DNA of 6,644 nucleotides. Origin: Alphaproteobacteria bacterium. GTDB lineage: Bacteria > Pseudomonadota > Alphaproteobacteria > Thalassobaculales > Thalassobaculaceae. Made by a program: the position numbers and the translations under genes. This document shows, one piece after another, positions 1-4,938 of the stretch. The notes beneath the pieces were generated by a model. That model was not told the origin of the DNA. It did no database searches and saw only the letters and a list, made by a program, of their open reading frames with translations. The stretch is taken from positions 1 through 6,644 of the forward strand of contig JAPKDN010000186.1 in NCBI GenBank assembly GCA_028822575.1. The letters run 5' to 3'. Position 1 is the stretch's first letter. The number at the start of each line of letters is the position of its first letter.

Positions 1-1
1 C

Positions 2-1225
2 CGGAACGTGTTGTCCTTCGACATGGGCGGGACCACGGCGAAGGCGTGCCTCATCCGGGATCAAGCGTTGCCAATCACGGACGAGTTGGAGGTTGCGCGC
101 TCGAAACGGTTCACTAAATCGAGTGGCTTTCCCGTTGGCGTGCCCGCCGTCAATATGATTGAAATTGGGGCTGGTGGCGGCAGTATCGCTGGGGTTAATC
201 AAATGGGAATCGTGCAGGTGGGGCCGGAAAGTGCGGGTGCGGACCCGGGACCGATCTGTTACCGCCAGGGCGGCACGCGGCCGACGGTTACGGATGCCGA
301 CCTCACCTTGGGATATCTCAATCCATCGAATTTCGCGGGCGGCACGATGACGCTCGACGATGCGCGCGCGCGCGCGGGGCTCGACCGGCATATTGGCGCA
401 CCACAAAACCGCACCACGTTGCAGGCCGCTTGGACTGTCCACGATGTGATCAACGAGACCATGGCGGCGGCGGTGCGTATGCATGTCACTGAACGTGGCG
501 GCAATCCGGAGGAAGCGACCATGGTGGCCTTTGGCGGCGCTGGGCCGGTGCATTCCTATAATCTTGCTCGCAAGTTGCATATCCAAAAACTGGTCGTGCC
601 GTTGCGGGCGGGAGTTCTCTCCGCACTTGGACTGCTGGTGGCACCACCCGCTTACGACATGGTGAAAACCTATAAGGCGCCGATCCGCACGCTCGATGCG
701 GCGGACATCACCGCGCAGATGGACGCTATGGCATCCGAAATATCCATACTCCTTAACAATATCGAAGAGGTGGGCGAGCGCCGTTTCCGCCGAGCTCTAG
801 ATGTTGGGTATATCGGCCAGAGTTATCAGGTCACCGTACCTTTGGAGGGTGCGCCAGAAGGCGAGAAAGTATTCGATACGTTCGCCCGGCTCTACCGTGA
901 GAAATACGGTTATTTCTACGAAGACGTTCCGGCGGAGATTGTCAATCTGCGGGTCTTGGGAGAAATCACCGGGGCGGGGTTGGATTTGACGCCGATGGAA
1001 TCGGGTGACGGTAGCGCGGCGATGCCGACGGGCGAGCGTCCGGCCTATTCCGCGTCGCGGGGCGAGATGCTTCCATTTGCGGTGTTTGACCGCGCGACTT
1101 TACGGCCGGGGATGAAGTTCCTCGGGCCGGCCATTGTCGAAGAGGTGACATCGACGACCATCGTCGACATCGGTGCCAGCGTAGAAATCGACGCATACGG
1201 ATCGCTTGTCATCGATCTGCCATAA
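2..1225 (+). CDS. hyuA: Hydantoinase/oxoprolinase subunit A (N-methylhydantoinase A family), 5'-truncated by the window edge
   Basis: This is the C-terminal 407 residues of a hydantoinase A/5-oxoprolinase family protein. The family opens hydantoin or 5-oxoproline rings with ATP, usually in the cytoplasm and with a HyuB partner. The reading frame is open to the left edge and the first GTG (position 8) is internal (context RNVLSFDMGG), so the true start lies upstream. Complete members are roughly 690 residues, so about 280 N-terminal residues are missing. Motifs in order are DMGGTTAK (nt 20-43, actin-like ATPase phosphate loop), IEIGAGGGSIA (about nt 158-190), VGPESAGADPGP (about nt 221-256), TVTDADLTLGYL (about nt 283-318), AFGGAGPVH (about nt 527-553), RAGVLSALGLL (about nt 605-637) and the C-terminal GYIGQSYQVTVPL (about nt 806-844). 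The TTAK form of the loop differs from the TSTD form of other members but is common in one subgroup. No hyuB follows; it may lie upstream. Exact substrate cannot be told. Confidence 0.95.
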   Translation, partial: RNVLSFDMGGTTAKACLIRDQALPITDELEVARSKRFTKSSGFPVGVPAVNMIEIGAGGGSIAGVNQMGIVQVGPESAGADPGPICYRQGGTRPTVTDADLTLGYLNPSNFAGGTMTLDDARARAGLDRHIGAPQNRTTLQAAWTVHDVINETMAAAVRMHVTERGGNPEEATMVAFGGAGPVHSYNLARKLHIQKLVVPLRAGVLSALGLLVAPPAYDMVKTYKAPIRTLDAADITAQMDAMASEISILLNNIEEVGERRFRRALDVGYIGQSYQVTVPLEGAPEGEKVFDTFARLYREKYGYFYEDVPAEIVNLRVLGEITGAGLDLTPMESGDGSAAMPTGERPAYSASRGEMLPFAVFDRATLRPGMKFLGPAIVEEVTSTTIVDIGASVEIDAYGSLVIDLP

Positions 1226-1227
1226 GA

Positions 1228-1258
1228 ATTGCAATGTTATTATAGCAATGATTGCAAT
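1228..1258. repeat. Two copies of the 8-bp palindrome ATTGCAAT, 23 bp apart
   Basis: ATTGCAAT is its own reverse complement and occurs at 1228-1235 and 1251-1258. Both copies are followed by G, and a third partial copy, GCAATG, sits at 1245-1250. The spacing is about two helical turns, so a dimeric regulator could bind both on one DNA face. The copies could also pair as a weak AT-rich hairpin after the hyuA stop. Function is not known. Confidence 0.4.
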
Positions 1259-1279
1259 GGTCGGTCGGTTTGGTGACCC

Positions 1280-1308
1280 TTGACTGTTTCTTTGCTGACC
1301 ACTACCTA
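1280..1308 (+). promoter_or_regulatory. Possible sigma-70 promoter for the PspA operon
   Basis: TTGACT at 1280-1285 is a good -35 element. With a 17-bp spacer the -10 element would be TACCTA (1303-1308), which is a poor match. This is the best candidate in the only intergenic gap before the operon. No sigma-54 GG-N10-GC element of the kind PspF uses in enterobacteria was found here. Confidence 0.25.
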
Positions 1309-1309
1309 T

Positions 1310-1330
1310 CGTGCGGAACAAAGCCGCACG
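1310..1330 (+). promoter_or_regulatory. Perfect inverted repeat (7-bp stem, 7-nt loop) in the leader of the PspA operon
   Basis: CGTGCGG (1310-1316) and CCGCACG (1324-1330) are exact reverse complements around the loop AACAAAG. The element ends 23 nt before the first start codon and only a TTT follows it. It would be a weak intrinsic terminator for hyuA. If the promoter at 1280 is real, it overlaps the transcription start and would suit an operator or a leader hairpin. Confidence 0.45.
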
Positions 1331-1353
1331 TTTGAGCTGAAAGTGAGGAAGGG

Positions 1354-1758
1354 ATGAGCCAAGAGTACTTCCAAAAAGTAATGGAATACGTGGAGCTCCT
1401 TGATGTAAGCGTTGAACGTGAGGATGCGGAGAAGACGCTATGCGTCCTTGAAGACGAGAGCCGCGGTATAAGCAATCTCATAGTTGATTGCGAAGATGAA
1501 ATTTTGGTCATTGAACAGTTGATCATGGAGCTACCGGTATCTGCAGGTGCCAATGCGTTTCGTCGTTTATTGCAGATGAACCGGGAGCTGGTCCACGGCG
1601 CTTTCGTGATAGACGAAGGCGGCACGAAGCTCTTGTTTCGTGATACGCTGCAATTGGCGAATTTGGATTTTAACGAACTGGATGCATCGATCAATGCGTT
1701 GAGTTTGGGATTGGCAAGCTTTGCCGACGAGCTGATAGCGCTCTCGAAAGCGTCCTGA
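1354..1758 (+). CDS. Small acidic CesT/YbjN-like protein heading the PspA operon (YjfI position)
   Basis: The protein has 134 residues, is acidic, and has no signal peptide or membrane segment, so it should be cytoplasmic. The ATG is preceded by a purine-rich GAGGAAGGG (1345-1353). The pattern is helix, then strands (NLIVDCEDEILVIEQLI), a helix (FRRLLQMNREL), paired strands (HGAFVIDEGGTKLLFRDTL) and a long C-terminal helix (FNELDASINALSLGLASFAD). This is what the type III secretion chaperone/YbjN fold looks like, and proteins beside pspA are often labelled 'molecular chaperone Tir' for that reason. E. coli YjfI (DUF2170, similar length) holds the same place before the PspA homologue YjfJ. The fold call is by pattern, not alignment. 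A real secretion role is unlikely because no secretion genes are present. A more plausible role, inferred, is to bind or control PspA, whose gene starts 27 nt downstream. Confidence 0.85.
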   Translation: MSQEYFQKVMEYVELLDVSVEREDAEKTLCVLEDESRGISNLIVDCEDEILVIEQLIMELPVSAGANAFRRLLQMNRELVHGAFVIDEGGTKLLFRDTLQLANLDFNELDASINALSLGLASFADELIALSKAS

Positions 1759-1770
1759 CAACTATTGCCC

Positions 1771-1779
1771 GGAGAGGGA
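1771..1779 (+). promoter_or_regulatory. Ribosome binding site deciding the pspA start
   Basis: GGAGAGGGA lies 6 nt before the ATG at 1786. It overlaps codons that would follow the alternative TTG start at 1765, and nothing comparable precedes that TTG, so the ATG is preferred. Confidence 0.7.
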
Positions 1780-1785
1780 CGAGCC

Positions 1786-2529
1786 ATGAGCCTTTTCAAA
1801 AGAATGATGACTTGGGGTAATTCGGAAGCCAATTCCGCACTCGATCATCTTGAGGATCCAATCAAGATGGCGGATCAAGGTATCCGCGATTTACGCAAAG
1901 ACCTGCAGGAGAGCCTCGAGGGGTTTGCCAAAGTGAAGGCGCAAGCCATTCGCTCCCGCCGCGACGTCGCCCGACATAAGGAGATCGCGACTGATTACGA
2001 GCAAAAGGCGATGCTGTTACTTCAAAAAATGCAACAAGGGGGACTGGCTGCCGCAGATGGGGATCGCCTTGCGTCGGAAGCGCTAGCCAAGCGTGACGGT
2101 GCGGTCCAACGGGCAACGACGATTGCTCAGGAGCTCCAGAACTACGAAAAAATGACCAGTCAGCTCGAGAATAATATAGAGACGCTGAAGCAACAGATAT
2201 CGAAATGGGAGAACGAGCTGCAAACGCTAAAAGCGCGGGCGCAAGTGAGTACTGCCACTCGGAAGCTGAACGAGCAGCTCGCGTCCGTCGATTCCACCGG
2301 CACGGTCGCGATGTTGGAACGGATGCGCGAGAAAGTGGATGAGGAGCAATCTCTTGCGGAGGCATACGGGGAAATGGCGCAGGTCGATAAATCCGTTGAT
2401 TCAGAGATCGAGAAGGCCTTGGCTGGTTCGAGCTCGCACGGCGGATCGGATGCGCTCTTGCAACTCAAATCCCGAATGGGATTGTCGGAGCCACTGGCCT
2501 TGCCGGATAAAAGCAATGAGCCCGTCTGA
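1786..2529 (+). CDS. pspA: PspA/IM30 (Vipp1) family membrane-remodelling protein, YjfJ-like
   Basis: This protein has 247 residues and belongs to the PspA/IM30 family, ESCRT-III-like helical proteins that bind stressed inner membranes and form rods or rings. Residues 1-22 can form the amphipathic membrane-binding helix (SLFKRMMTWGNSEANSALDH). The conserved LEDPIKMADQGIRDL follows at 22-36, then a long coiled coil at about 26-165 rich in Lys, Glu and Gln. ATRKLNEQL (157-165) matches the conserved helix break, and the tail has DALLQLKSRMGL (222-233), a C-terminal element typical of IM30-like rather than enterobacterial PspA proteins. There is no signal peptide, so it is cytoplasmic and peripheral. 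The start at ATG 1786 is set by a strong ribosome site; a TTG at 1765 would add seven residues. There is no pspF, pspB or pspC here, so its control must differ from the E. coli psp operon. Confidence 0.93.
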   Translation: MSLFKRMMTWGNSEANSALDHLEDPIKMADQGIRDLRKDLQESLEGFAKVKAQAIRSRRDVARHKEIATDYEQKAMLLLQKMQQGGLAAADGDRLASEALAKRDGAVQRATTIAQELQNYEKMTSQLENNIETLKQQISKWENELQTLKARAQVSTATRKLNEQLASVDSTGTVAMLERMREKVDEEQSLAEAYGEMAQVDKSVDSEIEKALAGSSSHGGSDALLQLKSRMGLSEPLALPDKSNEPV

Positions 2530-2572
2530 CGGTCATAGTAAACGGACGACACAATGGTGGTGAATTTATTTC

Positions 2573-3223
2573 ATGGAATTTTTCTGGTTAATCCTTCTCG
2601 TTGTCGTCGGCCTTATCGGATACAAAGTTTATCGCGCTAATTTTGGCGGAGATGGTAGTGGAAATAGCTTGGGCGACCGGCGTTCCGGACAGCAGGCAAT
2701 TTCCAATGAGCCACGAATAGAAAACATGCGTCCCGGCGGTGTCTTCAGTCTTCGTGGTGTAGGGCAAGATATGGATGACTTCGATGTTTCCGTCGTTGGC
2801 CGACATGTCTATGACGAGGACGGCTTTCAATGGCTCGAAATTGAAGGCGATGCCGGCACGCAGCAGCTCTGGGTGACTGTTGAAGACGACGACGAGGTCG
2901 AAGTCTCGGTCACCTTGCGGAAGGCGCGGCTGGAGGAAATCGGGCTCAACAAGGATCAGATGGAAGCGTTGACCGACAAAGATGACCATACGTTGCAAGT
3001 CGAAGGAACGACCTATCATTTTGAAGACAGGGGCCGAGCGATATTCCATCGGGATGGTGATTTCTCTCGCGGCGAGACCTTTACTTATTGGGAATTTGAG
3101 TCAGACGATGAGAAGACGACGATGACGATTGAGCGATGGTCGGATGGCACCTTCGAGTGTCATTTCAGTCAGTCAATAAGAGATTCTCAGATCAGTATTT
3201 ATTCGGTCACAGGGGATGCTTGA
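2573..3223 (+). CDS. Membrane-anchored DUF4178 domain protein (YjfK-like position)
   Basis: The protein has 216 residues. One hydrophobic helix at about 3-19 (FWLILLVVVGLIGYKVY) is followed by a flexible Gly/Ser/Arg stretch (21-50) and an acidic, strand-rich domain at about 51-210. Features recalled from DUF4178 are the opening PGGVFSLRG (54-62), FDVSVVGRHVY, the W in FQWLEIEG, QQLWVTVEDDDE (98-108), and the later pattern FTYWEFES followed by TIERWSDGTFE (185-195). DUF4178 has no established biochemical role but recurs beside pspA and DUF350 genes; E. coli YjfK (DUF2491) sits at the same place. The short N-terminal anchor with no cleavage site suggests the domain is held at the inner membrane; its side is not certain. 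The ribosome site is weak (GGTGGTGA, 2556-2563). The gene follows pspA by 43 nt and its stop overlaps the start region of the next gene, so co-translation is likely. Confidence 0.85.
   Translation: MEFFWLILLVVVGLIGYKVYRANFGGDGSGNSLGDRRSGQQAISNEPRIENMRPGGVFSLRGVGQDMDDFDVSVVGRHVYDEDGFQWLEIEGDAGTQQLWVTVEDDDEVEVSVTLRKARLEEIGLNKDQMEALTDKDDHTLQVEGTTYHFEDRGRAIFHRDGDFSRGETFTYWEFESDDEKTTMTIERWSDGTFECHFSQSIRDSQISIYSVTGDA
3211..3215 (+). promoter_or_regulatory. Ribosome binding site favouring the second ATG of the DUF350 gene
   Basis: AGGGG ends directly against the ATG at 3216, which leaves no spacing, but lies 9 nt from the in-frame ATG at 3225. This favours 3225, one nt after the TGA of the previous gene. 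Confidence 0.5.
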
Positions 3224-3224
3224 G

Positions 3225-4073
3225 ATGGACTGGGCAGAAATGCTGACAGATTTTGGAACGATCGCGGTGTTGGCACTTTGCTATATCGTCATCCTATTAG
3301 TGGCTAAGGCGCTGAAGGACTTTTTGACGCCCTATCATCTGATCGAAGAACTGGCGAAAAAGAATAACCCCGCCATCGGCATCACGCTTGGCGGATACTT
3401 TCTCGGGGTCTCGTTTATCTTCGTTGGTGTTGTATCGGGCCCTAGTGTCAGTCTGCAGCAAGATATTTTCGAGGTGCTTGGTTATAGCTTACTTGGTTTA
3501 GTATTCTTGAACATTTCGCGTTGGTGCCTCGACAAGGTGGTCTTCTCGAAGTTTTGCAATATCACTGCGATTGTGGAAGATCAGAATTGCGGCATGGCTG
3601 CTGTACGCTGCGGAGTATACGTCGCGACCGGACTTATTGCCGGAGGTAGTCTCCATGGCGAGGGCGGTGGCTTGCAAACGGCTGTCGTCTTTTTCTTCCT
3701 CGGCCAGGTAACGCTCCTATTGTTCACGCGAGTATATGATTGGTTGACCCCCTATCACTTACAAATAGAGGTGGAGAGGGGAAACCTTGCCGCGGGGATT
3801 GGGTTTGGCGGCACATTGGCAGCGGTTGGCTTGATTATAGGCCGCTCGACATACGGATCGTTCGCCGGCTGGGCTGAGAATTTGATCTTGTTTGCGGAAT
3901 TGGCGATTTCGGGTGCAATTCTTCTTTTTGTTGCCCGTTTTCTTGTCGATAAGCTGATCCTTACCGGTCATGATCTCAATGCTGAGATCGCGATCGATCA
4001 GAATGTCGCTGCTGGATTTCTCGAAATGTTTTGCTCGATCGGCTTCGCGATCGTTTTGGTCGCGTTGATATAA
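3225..4073 (+). CDS. DUF350 family membrane protein, tandem duplicated (YjfL-like)
   Basis: The protein is 282 residues long and almost wholly hydrophobic, with about eight membrane helices in two sets of four. DUF350 proteins such as E. coli YjfL are about 130 residues with four helices, so this is a fused pair. The halves align by eye: LTPYHL at residues 34-39 and again at 174-179, followed each time by an acidic/basic stretch and then a Gly-rich helix (AIGITLGGYFLGV and AAGIGFGGTLAAVG). DQN recurs at 119-121 and 258-260 after a short hydrophilic segment. The offset is 139-140 residues at both landmarks. The function of DUF350 is not known; the charged D and N in repeated positions could suggest a transport or channel role, but that is speculation. 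ATG 3216 is an alternative start adding three residues. Confidence 0.9.
   Translation: MDWAEMLTDFGTIAVLALCYIVILLVAKALKDFLTPYHLIEELAKKNNPAIGITLGGYFLGVSFIFVGVVSGPSVSLQQDIFEVLGYSLLGLVFLNISRWCLDKVVFSKFCNITAIVEDQNCGMAAVRCGVYVATGLIAGGSLHGEGGGLQTAVVFFFLGQVTLLLFTRVYDWLTPYHLQIEVERGNLAAGIGFGGTLAAVGLIIGRSTYGSFAGWAENLILFAELAISGAILLFVARFLVDKLILTGHDLNAEIAIDQNVAAGFLEMFCSIGFAIVLVALI
3324..4004 (+). repeat. Internal gene duplication within the DUF350 gene
   Basis: Unit one has LTPYHL coded at 3324-3341 and DQN at 3579-3587; unit two has LTPYHL at 3744-3761 and DQN at 3996-4004. The offsets are 420 and 417 bp. The DQN codons are identical in both (GATCAGAAT), but the rest of the DNA has diverged, so the duplication is old. 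Confidence 0.75.
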
Positions 4074-4080
4074 GGGAGGG
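4072..4080 (+). promoter_or_regulatory. Strong ribosome binding site fixing the start at 4088
   Basis: AAGGGAGGG spans the TAA of the DUF350 gene and ends 7 nt before ATG 4088. The longer frame opening at 4031 would lie inside the DUF350 gene with no such site. Confidence 0.75.
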
Positions 4081-4087
4081 CGAGACG

Positions 4088-4711
4088 ATGTCGGAAACAT
4101 TTGGCCGGAAATTCCGTGAGCCCTATCAAGAGCCTGATGAGGACCGCGTCCACCTTGGGTTTGTTGCGTTGGTCTTTATTGGGTTCTCACTGCTTTATTT
4201 GGCGACGGGATTTTTCTTTAATGCTACTACGAACAAGATTGAACGTGAGGTGTCGACTGCAAGCCCTTTTGGGCCAATCACTGCGTCGGAAAAAGATACA
4301 ATCGTTGAAATTACCCTGCGAAACGGTCAAGTCCGCCAATCCTGGAGAAATGTAGAGGTCGACGTTCTTGACAGCAGACAACGAGCAATAACGGCGTTCG
4401 GTGGAGAATTTTTCCATGAGTCTGGATATGATTGGACGGAGTCCGAAAGGACACGCAGCGTAAAGGTCGTGTTACCAAAACCGGGCAACTATTATCTAAA
4501 ATTTAATGTGACAGGTGCTTCTTCACGCGCTCGGACTGGGAAAGACCTGACGGCGAGTACGAATCTCGCCGTAGGTATCGAATATAAACGGGGTGGTTCC
4601 GAAGTGCTCAATTGGCTTGGAATTGCCATATTGATTATCGGCGTTGTTCTGAATGAAATACGCAACCAATCGATCCTGACGATGATCGGCAAATGGTCGG
4701 ATAGTGACTGA
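4088..4711 (+). CDS. Unrecognised two-helix membrane protein with an extracytoplasmic strand-rich domain
   Basis: I do not recognise a named family. The product has 207 residues: a charged N-terminus (1-20, RKFREPYQEPDEDR), a membrane helix at about 22-45, a domain of about 125 residues, a second helix at about 174-190 (LNWLGIAILIIGVVLN), and a short tail. With positive residues at both ends, both termini should face the cytoplasm and the middle domain (46-172) the periplasm. That domain alternates strands: DTIVEITLRNGQ, NVEVDVLDSRQ, RSVKVVLPKPGNYYLKFNVTG. The last piece, 'LPKPGNYYLKF', is like the closing strands of Ig-like or beta-sandwich domains. It therefore resembles a sensor or scaffold more than an enzyme. 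It starts 14 nt after the DUF350 stop with a strong ribosome site, and its TGA shares one base with the next ATG (TGATG), so it is tightly tied to its neighbours. Confidence 0.82.
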   Translation: MSETFGRKFREPYQEPDEDRVHLGFVALVFIGFSLLYLATGFFFNATTNKIEREVSTASPFGPITASEKDTIVEITLRNGQVRQSWRNVEVDVLDSRQRAITAFGGEFFHESGYDWTESERTRSVKVVLPKPGNYYLKFNVTGASSRARTGKDLTASTNLAVGIEYKRGGSEVLNWLGIAILIIGVVLNEIRNQSILTMIGKWSDSD

Positions 4712-4938
4712 TGAGTAAAACCTTTTGGGCCATGCTGATCAGCGGTGGTGTGTTGTTTATAATGTATTTGGTCATCCTGGCGCCGGCGCGAAGTGGCTAT
4801 GGCTATAGTGGGCACAGTAGTGGTTTCTTCTTCTTTTCGGGTGGCAACACGAATGTCTATCATCATGGTCGCAGTGTGCGACAGGGCAGTAGAGGTGGCC
4901 CGCGTGTGTCTTCGCGAGGGCTCTCCGGAGGAAAATGA
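4711..4938 (+). CDS. Very small membrane protein with a Gly/Ser/Tyr/His-rich tail
   Basis: The product has 75 residues and is not recognised. A single hydrophobic helix lies at about 6-24 (WAMLISGGVLFIMYLVILA). The tail is low-complexity: Gly, Ser, Tyr and Phe at 28-45 (including FFFFSGG), HHGR near 51-54, then an Arg/Gly/Ser stretch ending SGGK. The start ATG overlaps the upstream TGA by one base, and the end overlaps the start of the aminopropyltransferase gene (GATGATGG), so it is coupled to both. This coupling and the clear membrane helix argue that it is real despite its size. With the basic tail after the helix the topology could go either way. A role as a small subunit or regulator of the adjacent membrane enzyme is possible but is inference. 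Confidence 0.72.
   Translation: MSKTFWAMLISGGVLFIMYLVILAPARSGYGYSGHSSGFFFFSGGNTNVYHHGRSVRQGSRGGPRVSSRGLSGGK
4927..4931 (+). promoter_or_regulatory. Ribosome binding site for the aminopropyltransferase gene
   Basis: GGAGG lies 3 nt before ATG 4935 and 6 nt before ATG 4938. The second is better spaced, so initiation at 4938 is slightly preferred; the proteins differ by one Met. Confidence 0.6.

Noticed and set aside
8..10. GTG at position 8 as a true start of hyuA
   Set aside because: The frame is open upstream, and the conserved FDMGGTTAK motif begins only three codons later, whereas in the family it lies near residue 280.
1315..1332. GGAAC followed by CGTT, as in general-stress EcfG promoters
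   Set aside because: The spacer is only 9 bp where 16-17 bp are needed, and GGAAC is part of the hairpin.
1226..1353. Sigma-54/PspF promoter as in the E. coli psp operon
   Set aside because: No GG-N10-GC pair with the expected flanks was found in the gap.
1302..1832. Long minus-strand open frame of 176 codons opposite the YjfI-like gene
   Set aside because: It is Ser-rich with no recognisable motif, has no neighbouring minus-strand gene, and lies opposite a plus-strand gene with a good ribosome site and fold pattern. The frame is a shadow.
1862..2365. Minus-strand open frame of 167 codons opposite pspA
   Set aside because: The composition (Pro, Arg, Ser) is that of an antisense shadow and pspA is secure on the other strand.
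3991..4053. Three CGATCG sites within 63 bp
   Set aside because: They fall in codons for Ala, Ile, Asp and Ser that fit the protein; likely chance in GATC-rich coding sequence.
4031..4087. Longer N-terminus for the two-helix membrane protein starting at 4031
   Set aside because: It would overlap the DUF350 gene by 43 bp, adds a charged peptide with no homology, and the strong ribosome site points to 4088.
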